The position numbers and the translations under genes are program-made. A DNA stretch of 64,000 nt, from positions 973,666 to 1,037,665 of the forward strand of contig KN834759.1 of assembly GCA_000827265.1 (NCBI GenBank), given 5' to 3'. The notes beneath the pieces were generated by a model that did no database searches, was not told the origin of the DNA, and was given only the letters and a program-made list of their open reading frames with translations. This DNA is from Collybiopsis luxurians FD-317 M1 (lineage: Eukaryota; Basidiomycota; Agaricomycetes; Agaricales; Omphalotaceae). Position 1 is the first letter of the stretch; each line of letters begins with the position of its first letter. Of this stretch, positions 12,601 to 23,610 are shown one piece after another.

Positions 12601-12938
12601 TCGTTATTATTTCTCTGTGTGCTACCTTGTTGTTGTTGTTGATCCGCTTTACCATCTTTACTCGTATCCCTCACAAACTTCCTCGATCCAAAATGCCCTT
12701 CTCCCCTTCCCCGTCCCCGCCCACGTCCCCGACCACGTTCCCATCGTTCACCGCTAGATCCTGAGCCCACCCCATCTTGATTGGGAGTATGCGACCTCGA
12801 TCTAGCCGAGGTTTCTGCAGAATGTCCCCCAGCGACCCATTGTTTATTTCGATGTAAGCCTCCGCCGCGTCCACGAGTACTTGGGTTTGGAGTGATAGAA
12901 GAGGAAGGGAAAGGTGCGGAAGAAGAGGAAGGTTCCAT
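6675..12938 (-). CDS. SAC3: SAC3/GANP family mRNA export factor
   Basis: Scaffold of the TREX-2 complex, which links transcription to mRNA export at the nuclear pore. About 1,900 residues in about nine exons, longer than yeast Sac3. N-terminus: an RG-rich stretch (alternating Arg-Gly), then the hallmark GTCPDMCPRFERYRRE and the Sac3/PCI-type helical domain (SDLRPPHVLKKTLDYLFHEL, VRNDFTMQHEQGEEAMRCHA). Next come an acidic linker (GDGDGDEGEYYMED), a long Ser/Thr/Pro region with PFGQP repeats, a short (GT)n tract, a basic/acidic coiled stretch (EAEAEAEAE, KKRRRYPRK) and a folded C-terminal part ending near KALTKNLKEKYKY. The first intron (12427-12491) has a GC donor. No frame break is seen. The gene is very GC-rich in its low-complexity middle, which explains the long open frames on the opposite strand. 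Confidence 0.93.
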
Positions 12939-13068
12939 CTAATTCCCTTTTGTGTTCTTCAAAAGAAGGCCTCTTTCCGTCAGTCGCGGTGGGTGTTTGA
13001 AATGGATGGCCCGGTTATTGTCACAATTGAGTGGGGGATGTTGAGTGGGTAAAAGACGTTGGCTCGGG

Positions 13069-13231
13069 GATGCCAAGGACGACGACGACGAGAGCAAAAA
13101 AAAAAAAATTATCGAGGAATGGAACTGAACACCGACTGAGAGCAAATGGCCGCTGGTGATAATTTCGCGCTTTCAGCAAAAGTCACACGTATAGTCACAC
13201 GCATAGTCACACGCATAATCACACTCATCTC
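13069..13231. repeat. Dispersed repeat, copy 1
   Basis: This segment, from GATGCCAAGGACGACGACG through AGAGCAAATGGCCGCTGGTG and TTTCGCGCTTTCAGCAAA to CACACTCATC, recurs at 15428-15548 in the same orientation with clear but imperfect identity. The copy here has an expanded tract of about four AGTCACACGNATA units (about 13181-13228). The pair brackets the two small secreted protein genes. No open reading frame or terminal inverted repeat is evident in it. Confidence 0.6.
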
Positions 13232-13440
13232 AAGATCTATCAATACTTTTCATGTCAGTCAGATGATCATTCCCCAATGGTCATGGCAAACAGCAAACAG
13301 CAAAATGATGATATGCAAAGGTTGGTAAGGATAAAGAGGACAGTCTTAAGTTCCAGTGCTGAACAACTAAGTATCTAATCTATCCTTCCCAGCACAATAA
13401 CCTCCATAACCCCTCGCTGTAATGCTCATTCCCAAAGGCT

Positions 13441-13802
13441 TCAAGCAGGGCAAGGGTCAAGTTGACTTCCAAGGTTAGTGCACTGACTGTCTCCACTTGC
13501 ATGGCGCCAGCAAGTTCCTAGAGCGAAATGAAAAGATGATGATAAGCCAAAAGTTGACTAAAGTCTATCCATCGACAGAGCAATATGGAATCTCCCTGAC
13601 TTACCGTCTGCGCACTCGCAGAAGTTTCCAATACCGTTATCGGGGTCCGCCCTATAATGGTTCCAGTTGTCAACCTTCTAGCTACTGACTCAGGAAAGAA
13701 AACGCTAAAGCTGATTACTTACGCATTGAAGCATGGCTGCTGCTGGGCAAGAGTGAGGGCAGAGATGGTGAGGAGGGCAAACAGGCAAGTGAACAACTTC
13801 AT
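13441..13802 (-). CDS. Small secreted cysteine-rich protein (67 aa)
   Basis: Three exons (13802-13723, 13651-13605, 13517-13441) join to 204 nt, ending in TGA. The N-terminus MKLFTCLFALLTISALTLA is a clear signal peptide. The mature part of about 47 residues has six cysteines spaced 13-1-4-9-9 (PC, FCEC, TC, QC, PC), typical of a disulphide-stabilised secreted peptide. The frame at the first splice only works with the acceptor before 13651, which supports the model. No family is recognised; function could be effector-like, antimicrobial or fruiting-related. A TATTTAA-like element lies about 75 bases upstream of the start, at about 13875. Confidence 0.7.
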
Positions 13803-14553
13803 TTCTGAGAGAGTGCTTGGTGATTGGAGACTTGGAGTTGTCTTTGGTGTTTTTCTGTTTCTTTCGATCTGCTTAAATATCGATTCTCGAAGCTACTAAA
13901 TTTTCCTCGGCCGGATAATATGAATATGCAACTAGTCATGACTGCCATCGCAGATGACGCATTAGTAAAGGAGTTCATACATTCCTGCTCGTGCTCATCG
14001 GAGGTTGAAGCCGTACTTCGGAACTGCCGGCTGATTCGGCACCCAAGCACAATGGATTCCTTCCTCCGCTGCTAACGCCAGGTTACCCTGCTACTCCACA
14101 CCTTCATACAACGTATCCTTCTAACAATAGCAAGCAAGCTTCATCACTCACCGAGGAGGCCCGGGGCTCTTCTCCCACCTGCTGTTTGCTAGTAGCCGCA
14201 CACACAAAGAAAGTCAAAGTCCGATGGAGCCGCATTCATTCAAGGAGATAGAGTACCATACAGAGACGGTTGCGTCCAACAGTTGAGGTAAAAGTTACTT
14301 ACGATGATAAGTAGTATCAAGGTCTTTTCACCCTTTGGAAAAAGACTCCGTAACCTTCGCGCTAACCGGAACTCTGTATATGCGGCATGAGTACAGGTGA
14401 CAGCGAAACCAAAAATACGCAGAAGATTCGCGCTGGCGAAACTCTTAATCCAAAGTTTATTCAAAAGGACTCACGGAGCGAGCATTCTTCGTCCAAACTC
14501 CAAACAAAACAAGTTCAACCAACGAGACAAACACATTCCTCGCTATCACCACC
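13803..14553. other. Shared upstream region of two divergent secreted-protein genes
   Basis: About 750 bases between the divergent starts at 13802 (-) and 14554 (+), so it must hold both promoters. No gene or repeat is seen. A CT/CA-rich stretch just before 14554 fits a fungal 5' UTR. Confidence 0.4.
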
Positions 14554-14918
14554 ATGCGTTTTTCATCTATTTCGCTGCTTGTTTCTCTGGCCAGCTTTGC
14601 TTCAGTCGCGATAGCCACGACGTTTGATGGCGTGCGTAGTAATTCATCTGCTCTTCACTTAAATTGAGTCTCCGCTGACTGTTTTCCATAGTTCTGCATT
14701 GTAGATGACGGCAACGGTATATGCCAGTATGATCCAGATGAGGGTATCTCCCTCCTGGCCCCATGCGACGCGGAATTTCCAGTAAGCATAAACCTGCAAA
14801 ACCCTCGAAGTTCCAGTCTGATAAAAATGCTAACTTGACATTAATCAAGTGCGAAAACACAGACGAGATATGCACCTTCAATGACGACGATCCGACGGGC
14901 ACTGCCATTTGCTCCTGA
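14554..14918 (+). CDS. Small secreted acidic cysteine-rich protein (78 aa)
   Basis: Three exons with clean GT-AG introns. The start sits in a CACCATG context. MRFSSISLLVSLASFASVA is a signal peptide. The mature part is acidic, with short Asp-rich stretches (FCIVDDGNGICQYDPDEG, CTFNDDDPTG), and has six cysteines spaced 8-13-5-6-12, a different pattern from the 67-residue neighbour. It ends AICS at a TGA. No family is recognised; it belongs to the general class of fungal small secreted proteins. The neighbouring divergent gene is of the same class, so the two may form a small secretome island. Confidence 0.7.
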
Positions 14919-17328
14919 AGAATGACCGTGACTGATATTCAGTCTATAGAGGACCTTCGTTGGCTTCAGGAGGTGTTTTGTAGTAGCTAAGTAGTTGATG
15001 GTCAATATCAGTCAGCTCGCAATCCGAATGTGTAGAATGTACGCCATAGTACATGTGCTGCTGTGTTTTCAGTTTCTTTTTTTCTTTTCCATCTTCCTGC
15101 GTGTCCAAAATGTGGGTTCCACATTTAATTTTTTTCTGCCCCATCAACTCCTGGAACCACTGTCAACTCCAGTAAATCATTGCTGCAGCTCACAAAAGAT
15201 CCTGCTTATTGCCATCCCAATGAGCAGAACAACTACTTACATGGTCCACAGTAGAAGCCACTCTCAAGGTTCATTGGACCGAGAGTTGGTAGTGTACTAT
15301 TTTGCCCCAGACAAGCGTGCTTCCTGCCGTAAGTGCGAACCACAGCGCTATGGCTCCTTCATTTTCGACCGCAACCTTATTATCCAGAATTTCAATTATC
15401 TTCAATGCTATCCCCAAATCCTTCGAGGATGTCAAGGACGATGATGAGAGGGAAAAATATTAAGGAATGGACCTGAACCGACAAAGAGCAAATGGCCGCT
15501 GGTGGTTTCGCGCTTTCAGCAAAGTCACACGCATGGTCACACTCATCACGCGTTGCTTCTAAGCGCTCATTGCTCAAGCCACCTCGGAGGGACTTGAACC
15601 GTCCCAGTGAATCAATGCATACACAGAAGTTACAAGTGCATAATGCAAAATTTATGCTTCCAAGGACCAGGCAACTATGAAGTGGCGGCGTGAATATATA
15701 ACAAGTCCGTCCAGCTAAACAGCCATCCTCCATCATCTTACACCGGCAACAACGGTGAGCTCTGGGCTCAGTTCCGCTCGGGGCTTCGCTGGGCTCTGCC
15801 CACTCGCTCCCTTCGCCCAATTTGTATCTCTCCTCTCTTTTCCGTTTGAAAACTCATTTATTTCTTTTTTTTTATTTTTTAGATCCCACTCATGTTCGGA
15901 ACACTTGGTCTCGGAAAAACGACTTTGGCCACCATGTGATCGGAACCATCTGCATATGTAATGACAGCAACACCCGAAGGCTCAAAGATTACTTTGTCAT
16001 TTGAGAACTTCCGCCGCTGCAGTGGCTGCAATGACTTCACCAAAATTCAATGCCGGTTACAGTAACTCAGCTGCGGTGTGGAAATTGGCCGAGATATCTC
16101 CTTTCTGTAGATTAGAAATTGATTTGATTGTAAAAAGTGTAGAACTATGTAAATACTTTCACTTATTCAGATTTCAAAGTAGTCTTCATTGACCGTTACA
16201 CGCTATATGGATTATTCGATAATCTCGTAAAAAAGCCGAGCGTCGAGAAACCAAGAATGCTCACTGACGCAAAGCCGCTAACGCTGTATTGGACATCGGA
16301 CCGTTATATTCAAGCTCCGGACTCGTATATATATGCCGCGCGCGATCGCCCTCACCCCACAAGTCATGTATATAAATTCATACGATGATTAGAGTACTAT
16401 GTGCCTGTCTCGATCCTTGAATAGCCCCTGTCAAATAATGAAGTGGTTACCCACAGAAATCCACCTCCTCTCGCGGATTTTTTGATACATTTCTACTTAC
16501 AAGCAATACTATGTTCTCAGATGAAGTAAGTTCACTTATTCAATTTGAAATACAGCTACTTTTCTACACTACTAGTACAAGTGGAACAATTGTAGAGTAA
16601 CATGCCAGCTCGAGCACTCGGAAGCAATGTGGGGCGTACGATCTAGTCGGTTGGTTCATTCTTATCCAAACGCTGTACAGCAACCTTGCAGCGAAGGCGC
16701 AGTGTATAGTGAATGTTGTGGCAGACTGCTAAATTTATATACTACTATTTTTTGATATAGATCTGGCGGACATGCATGTGCAAAGCATTGAACTTGAAAA
16801 GAGCATTCACACAATGTTCAAAACACTGAACTAATTGGGCCACTTGCAGCAATTAGTCCAGGTCCAGTACAGATTCAACCTTCAACGGACAAGCAACTTC
16901 TTCCGAGTCTCAGTGCTGGAAAAGATGCGCAATACAGCTCACCTTTTTGTGTAGATTTTTACAGCATAGCATGGTAACGGCGTACCAGGTGGAGATCCTC
17001 CCTCAACTGTTTTTGTTAGAAAACATTGGATTATTGTTCAGCCGCTCCGCAGAATGTTTCGTATATGCTTCCACTGAATGTATAAATACTTCATAGTTAC
17101 CATAAATAATTATCCACCTTTGCACTCATACCCCCATGTCTGGATCCCTCCCCTGTTGAGGTTGTCTCGACGATGCTTCATTTCTTAACAGTTTTCACAT
17201 AACAATGAACATAGGTGAAATGCTCAACAAGGCCCAAACTGACATCTCATCTCATTCCAACATGCCTTCACCACTGATCAGTTAGATAGAATAAGTACCA
17301 GTGGCTCCACATTTTCGATACATCTTAG
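14919..17328. other. Gene-poor stretch
   Basis: About 2.4 kb without a supported gene. It holds the second copy of the dispersed repeat (15428-15548), a T-rich tract at about 15860-15885 and AT-rich DNA beyond. An open minus-strand frame at 15392-15820 is Cys-rich by chance composition, overlaps the repeat and lacks a believable start. Confidence 0.4.
15428..15548. repeat. Dispersed repeat, copy 2
   Basis: Direct-orientation relative of 13069-13231. Shared blocks are GATGTCAAGGACGATGATGA, AGAGCAAATGGCCGCTGGTG, TTTCGCGCTTTCAGCAAA and CACACTCATC. This copy has only two of the TCACAC-containing units, against about four in the other. Confidence 0.6.
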
Positions 17329-17811
17329 TTTGTTTTCCCCTTTAAAGCTTGTATTTGGGATCGGGTACCTGACCCAGATCATTGTAGCAGCAGTTATTGT
17401 ATCATGCAAGTGCAACCGCAAGCACCGAATGCAGAAGAAGAAAAGGATAAGTGCTCTTGCACTGCCTGTGAGGCAATTCCAGTTCCTCGAACACACTTCC
17501 GTAAGTAGCGGGTGAAACACTCAACCCTTGCTATAATTATCCTAGTTGTTTGCTGCTTGTATCTGACACTAGGAAGATCCGGGAACTTTCCAATGGACAG
17601 GCTGAAGGATATCCCTTGGAAGGATTAACAATCATTCTGAGATGAGTATTGATTTTTCTAATGGAATCAGAGTACTGCACCAGTGGACTATGCGCTCTTT
17701 TCAGCTTCGACGTCGCACGAACTAAGGGGAAGCGAGGAAGAAGGATACACGGCGATCATCGATGATCGGACCAAAGCCTGCCTATTCAATTTTGAAAGAA
17801 ATGGGAGCTGA
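17329..17811 (+). CDS. Possible small membrane protein (exons only, uncertain)
   Basis: Two segments look coding. The first (about 17329-17505) gives a hydrophobic stretch, GIGYLTQIIVAAVIVSC, followed by a basic tail (CNRKHRMQKKKR), like a single transmembrane segment with a cytosolic anchor, and ends at a GTAAGT donor. The second (about 17671-17811) follows a TCAG acceptor and reads APVDYALFSASTSHELRG and GYTAIIDDRTKACLF before TGA. The middle (17506-17670) may hold one long intron or a further exon I cannot place, and no ATG exon is identified. No family is recognised. Confidence 0.3.
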
Positions 17812-18219
17812 ACTGGTGCATGTATAAGACATAAAGCATGAAGTTGAAATCGGATCCGTCACACAGGTTGCGTTAAAAGCTGATTACCAAATTGAATCCA
17901 TTCGCCGGGCGCAAGTCTCTTGCGATGAATACTTGAAATTCGGGATATCTTGACTGTGGCGTCGGGGGCCCCGCCAGCCTCGCGCTGCGTTTGTTTACCT
18001 TTCCTTTTTAAAAGTATACGAATGAAGAAAACACTGATCCCAAAAGAGTTAACCACAAATTGAAATCCTTTTCTGTATTAGCAAAAATTACGGTACCCCG
18101 AAAGGTTCAAACGTTGCAACAGCTGATCTGGCTGAATAGGAGGATGAGAAGGACTACTTAACGAAAAAAAAACTTCGCTTCAACATTATCATCAGAACAT
18201 ATTCTCACTGCAAACCGGT

Positions 18220-19492
18220 ATGGTGTACCCATCCTACCAATTTCCCGACTTTTACTCGCGCTGCTCCTATGCCCTGCGCTTCAACCGGCACGAGAAGGCT
18301 GTCTCAGCCGAAACCAAACAGTGGTTTTATCGGTACAGCACAGGGGTGACACCTCCCTCGGAGCTTCAAAATTTCGATGCGCAGAAATACGCCTTGTTTG
18401 CGAGCGTGTGTTATCCTGACGCAGGCCACCCACAACTTCGAGTCTGTGCAGACTTTATAGCCTATCTCTTCCATCTCGACGATCTGACTGACGAGATGGA
18501 CGATGATGGGACACGCAGTACTGCAGAGCAGATTATGAACGCGTTCCGTGATCCTTCGAACACCCTTCAGAACAATCAACTCCGTATATGTAGAATGAGT
18601 GCCGAGTTGAGTTGCCGCCCTCTCTAATTTTTCTTTACCTCGTTTCTGACTTGATGACTCGGATTTGACATCTGTAGTATGCTGAAACGGATGTAACAGA
18701 CATCGTCTCCGCGTGTGCAAGGGCGGTTCATCGACGGGATGGGCCTTTTCTTCCAAGCTGTTAATAAACAAGCTCAGTATCGTCAAGCGGGAAGTATACC
18801 AAACCTCGATTCATACATTGCAGAGCGTCGGGATACGTCCGGGCTCAAGCCTTGCTGGGCACTGATTGAATGTGAGTGTCTCAGCAATATCGCCGGTACT
18901 TCGCCTTTCTGACAAGAATTTTTTTGAAACAAAGATGCGAATAACCTGCACATACCCGACCACATCTTCAACTCTTCTATCATCCGGGAGATGGAAGATA
19001 TTGCGAACGATGTGGTCTGTTTCTCAAATGTGAATTACTACTTCATTGTTGTTTCACTGCCAATTCATTTATATATTGTGTTATGTCTAGGACCTTGTCT
19101 CCTACCATGTCGAACACTCCAAAGGACACACACATAACATAATTCCCGTCATCATGCATCGAGACCCCAACATGACTTTGCTTGAAACTGTGGACCATGT
19201 CAGCAAAGTCATCTTCGAAAAGATGGACAAGTTTAATCGACTGAAAGCGACACTTTTAGAGGCTCCTCCGACTCTGAGTAGCCGGGATGCAACTATTACA
19301 GACGATGCCAACGTCGGTAGCAATATCACCGGATATAAGAACCTTGAAAAAGACTTGTCGGTCTACATCGAAGGTATGGAAAATTGGATGATTGGCAATG
19401 TTTACTATTCTTTTGAGTCGGAGAGGTACTTTGGGAAGCAAGTGACATCGATTAAGCAAACAAGGATCATTAGCTTATTAGCCCCGCTTTGA
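18220..19492 (+). CDS. Sesquiterpene synthase, Cop/Omp type, with in-frame stop
   Basis: Class I terpene cyclase that would convert farnesyl diphosphate to a sesquiterpene skeleton. The first exon begins at ATG 18220 and holds the Mg-binding aspartate motif in LFHLDDLTDEMDDD. Later exons hold WALIEYANNLHIPDHIFN, the second metal motif NDLVSYHVE (the classical NDxxSxxxE, formed across an intron by REMEDIANDVVCFSN joining DLVSYHVE), THNIIPVIM, and ENWMIGNVYYSFESERYF near the end. Length and motif spacing fit the basidiomycete family. In exon 2 the conserved stretch reads MLKRM, then TAA (18694-18696), then QTSSPRVQGRFI. No splice choice I can find removes the stop while keeping frame, so this copy is probably inactive or carries a sequence error. 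No P450 or oxidase gene lies next to it. Confidence 0.75.
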
Positions 19493-20124
19493 GTGCCTGC
19501 AGTAACAATTACTCTACATCTAGAGATATGTTTTTATTTGTATTCTATCGTCGTTTATTTCTCGACTTCCACATTCTTCCTCGATTACATGCAGTACTTC
19601 ATCACCAAAACCACCCAAACTATATCCTACCTCCATGGGGTTTATCCCTAAGCGATAAACGATCGATATACCCCCGAACATGTACAAGTGGGATATATAG
19701 CAGTGATCGTGCCTAAATACCAGCCCGCCATACCGGATTTACTTTTGGTTATGTTTAGTTAATTAGCTATTTAGCTGTCTCTCCCTGTATCATCTCCATC
19801 TTTGCATTACTTAAAGACGATCTTCTTTCACGATCTTCTTTTAGCATCGAGGTTTCTGGGCATCAGCCGACCCAGAATGAGCAGCCGGGGCCTCGGTAAT
19901 GCTTCAGAAAGTCAACAAATCACTAGTCTACATTTGGAATTTTGCATACTGCTATAAAGGCCTGACGGTGACATCCAGCGTCGAACAGTGAACTTGGATG
20001 ATACTCGAAATTTCAATCAATTTACAGTGCAAACTTGAAGGTCAGAGCATGTAGAACAACAAACAAAAGTATAGCATAATAGCACGATAACATATCACAA
20101 TCAAACCAACGCTCAGTCGCACAT
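19493..20124. other. Convergent spacer
   Basis: About 630 bases between the convergent terpene synthase and Crinkler-like genes. No coding segment, repeat or RNA is recognised. Confidence 0.4.
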
Positions 20125-23100
20125 TCACCGCTTGCGGAGGTTATATCGAGGAGCAGTAGGAGTAGCAGGAGACGGGACACCAGGTGAAGCGCGACCAGTC
20201 GCCACAGCATTAACCTTACCCGGAAAGCGGCGGCGAGTCCGAGTCCGCACCTTCTTCTCTGATGATTCGCGATCTCCTTCCTCCGCTTTTGTACTCCTAT
20301 CATCATCAGCGGTAGGGGCTGCACTTGCCGACTTAGTAGGTGGTCGTTTTTTCCTTTTTCTAGATTGAGCGCCGCTAGCAGGAGCGGTATGAGATGCAGC
20401 TCTCTCAGTCTTCATCGACTTTCCTCGCTTCTGTTCCGCAGAACTCGAAGGTTCTCCAGCTGATTCCGCCGTAGGCCTATGACGTTGCTGCTGCTGCTGC
20501 TGCCGTCGACGACGATGACGACCAACATCATCATCACGCGCAGAAGTCATTGACACAGCCGCCAGTGGAAGAGGGACTTTGCCTTGAGCAAATATCCGAG
20601 CAAGCCTACGCATGAGCATGTCCTGGGAAACGTTTTTGGCGGCTTCTTCCAGCTTTGATATATTCAGTATAGCAGCTGGGTTTTGTTCGCGGGGGATACT
20701 ATCCCTGGTGGCTTTGTCAACCCAGAAAGACCCAGAAACGCGCAACACTGTAAAAGGACCCATATCGAGGTAACGATTTGGCAGTTCCTCCAGAATTGAG
20801 GTTATCTCAGGCTGTCAAAAAGAATATACATAAAAGTACGCCAAGAATGAATAGACGCCATATCTTACCCAGTCGCGGAATACCTTGGCCGGTTGAGCGT
20901 CTTCTATATCTTGGGCAAAGGTTGGGGTTTCCTGTTCAGTAAACGTCGCGGGGACATGCACAAATACCCAGAAAGATCGTGTATCAGAGAGCTGCAGGGA
21001 GAAGACTAATGTTGCGCTGGGCCTCGCTGAAGATTGCAGAACACAAAACGGTTCATCGCGTTCATGTTTGAACCAAGAAAGTGCTTCCTCCCGAGTTTCA
21101 GCTAGTAGAGCAAGTCGTTCTGGGGAATGCTCCGAAAAGTGTATATCTGTGGTCTCCAGATGTTCGCCAACTTTCTTAAATGTTACCAGCTTAGCTTCGA
21201 AGGAAGACGAAGGAAGCCCCGAGATGGTGAAAGCATCAGACACTTTCGAGAAACCACTGAAAAAAGACGCAAAAGACAGAGCCAGGAAGAGAGCAAAATG
21301 TGAAGGACGTATTTCAATTTCGTAATCGTGTCCAAAATTGTTGAATGTCGTAATCTTGTGATCGACGTTTTTAAACCACCCTGCCCCATAGATGACCGTC
21401 AGAGGTTCATCTACAACAATTCCGGAACAATCGCTGGCCGTAAAATAGCCGTAATCTTCAGTGACAAGAGTTCTGTCTTTGACGATACAGTCAAGACATC
21501 CCCTTGAGGTGGTCAGATACGAGATGACGGCTCTGTGCATCTCAAGAGTACTAATCGATCCTGCAATAACGCGTCATTCGAAACCCCATGTATCATGTAA
21601 GAACGCATACCTCGCTTCAAACCGTTGGACCCAAGCTCCGAGTACCAATTGTTATAACGATCCGGCTCTCCGCGTGAGTACTCGTCATTTTCTGGAGGCA
21701 AATACTTGCCGACGTTCTCAACAAAACCGCTCAATAACATATGCGAACTCTCGAAACCGCTGCCCAATAGAACCGTCAAGTACGAGGCTGTATAACGATG
21801 CCTAATTTATAGTGAGTGACAATGGCGAGCAAGCGTTCAAGGAAGAAAGTGTACGAACCGGCCTCTCAACCATTGCCACATCCGATCCAGTAAAACTTGC
21901 CCCTTGGCTGACGATTCAAAATCCGGCGGTAAGAATTGCGAAATGTAACGTCGTTGACTGTCTGGACTGTCAAAAGAACCCGTATCTGAACACCAGTGCC
22001 AATCATCCCACTCTCCGATAGCCGATTGGAAATGCTCGGCAGGTATGACGGTACCAGCAACAACAAATCGAATAGGCAAATGCCCCAGTCGCCGCCGCAA
22101 AGCACGGATCACCTCTTTCAAAACCGGATAACGTCCAGCTTCGTCTTCGAATGCATGCTCGTGTTTTCGTGAAGCAACATTCGCTTCGTCCAGAGCAATA
22201 TATAGAAATTCACCGGTCGGGATTGCCCAGGTATCCTGGATGGCCTCCAAGGTGCGCGTAATAGCCTCATTAACCACCGAATCATCCAGCCACGCAGCAG
22301 AGATTTTGACTTTTATAAATACAAAAGGGTCCAAAGAGGCAGTCAAATTTTCAGGAAATATCTGCGATTCTAGCCACCGTTGTCGGTGGTCGTGGCAAAA
22401 TCCTTCCTTTGCACAAGCCTCCAAGTATATCTTGAAAACTAGCAGTCTCGCTAAAAGAGCCTCACTGACCACGCGGTCGACAGCGTGGAGATTGTTCTGC
22501 AAGGTAGAAGCATAGCTTGCATGGGACTTCGGGGGTAGATAGGAAGTCCAGTTGACCTCGTTTTTTACTTGGTCTGCAATACGAGCAAAATCGCCTGCTC
22601 CCAGGAAAGAGCTATCGGTGGTAAAGGGTAGGTAGAATCCCCAGTGGAGACAGAGGCCTTCAAAAAGAAGTCGCGTTTTTCCGGTTCCCGAGGCGTTCAC
22701 CAAAAACCTAAAGGAATTTAATACAAAGACTTGAGTAAAAGATGACAACAAACGTGTGATTGAGAGGAGAGAAAATATGATCCAATCTCTTCCTCAATAT
22801 GGAGTCATGTTGAAAGTGACCTAGTCGATGTAAAATTACTAAAGGCACCTCTTCAATGTGTCCCAATGGAATTTGGAGATTCCGAATGAAATCCTTCGTC
22901 TCTACATTGGCGCTGGATTCCGTAGGCGTCCAAACAGGCTTTTTCAGCTTCCCATTGACCACCTCCGTCGTTGTTGTTCCAGCGCTCTCAATGCGACGAA
23001 GTACTTCGTTCAAACCATTTAGTCGGGGAACGAACCGCCAAGCATTGCGCTTGAAATATGCTACAAGATAAAGATAAAGAAAAGTCTTAAAAATTCGTTG

Positions 23101-23366
23101 TCAGACGCACTACACACACGTTCCAGAGCTACTAAGTCCTTTGATTCATGAGCGACGCGAAGCATTCCATGAATTTTAGGGTCTTCGGAAAAGCTTGCAA
23201 CGCAGAGTTCCCGAGAGTATTGTGATTCCTCATCCGAGTTTCGATTCAGGTATGTATGCAAAAAGTTGGAAGCAGATTCGGCTTCATCAATGTTGGGGAA
23301 AGAAGAGAAGACATCCATGCAATGACATAACCTCAACCGATGAGATTCCCTACGTAATTTTCCCAT
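20125..23366 (-). CDS. Crinkler-like P-loop NTPase/nuclease-fold protein (copy 1)
   Basis: Six exons, roughly 990 residues. An N-terminal helical part leads to a P-loop NTPase domain: Walker A variant NASGTGKTR, Walker B-like LYIALDEAN, a sensor-like FVVAGT strand, and the motif SDTGSFDSPDSQRRYISQFL. After WLRGR comes a region aligning with the restriction-endonuclease-like C-terminal domain of the paralogue at 25.4-28.8 kb (shared DEPLTVIYGAGWF / DEPLVVLAGAIWF). Where the paralogue has GPD and QCK, this copy has RPS and HVP, so nuclease residues seem lost. A C-terminal extension is highly basic (RHRRRRQQQQQQRH, SRKRKKR, ending RYNLRKR), suggesting nuclear targeting. The layout resembles the NTPase plus nuclease architecture described for Crinkler-type proteins of fungi and oomycetes; the assignment is from memory, not a search. 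Confidence 0.7.
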
Positions 23367-23610
23367 CTGCCCATTAGGTCACGTGAAGAAACAGCCGTTC
23401 GAAGCCTTGGAGAACCATTGATCTCGGCTCCAAGCCGAAGCCGAGCGATTTGAAATCTAGCCGTTGGAGCAAGGTGTGCTGCCCATGTCCATAATGTATG
23501 GTCTAAATAACAAGTTACTCATTCCACGCACTCCTGGCAGCTATGCATTGCTATCTGATGCCAACAGGTATACAGAGAGCTCTTCAAGCCATTCCCAAAC
23601 CACGTGTGAA

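Noticed and set aside
13181..13228. Regular AGTCACAC units suggested a CRISPR-like or satellite array.
   Set aside because: Only about four adjacent short units with no spacers, in a eukaryotic genome; simply an expanded part of a dispersed repeat.
15392..15820. Cys-rich minus-strand frame.
   Set aside because: Overlaps the dispersed repeat, has no clear ATG or signal peptide, and shows no splice support.
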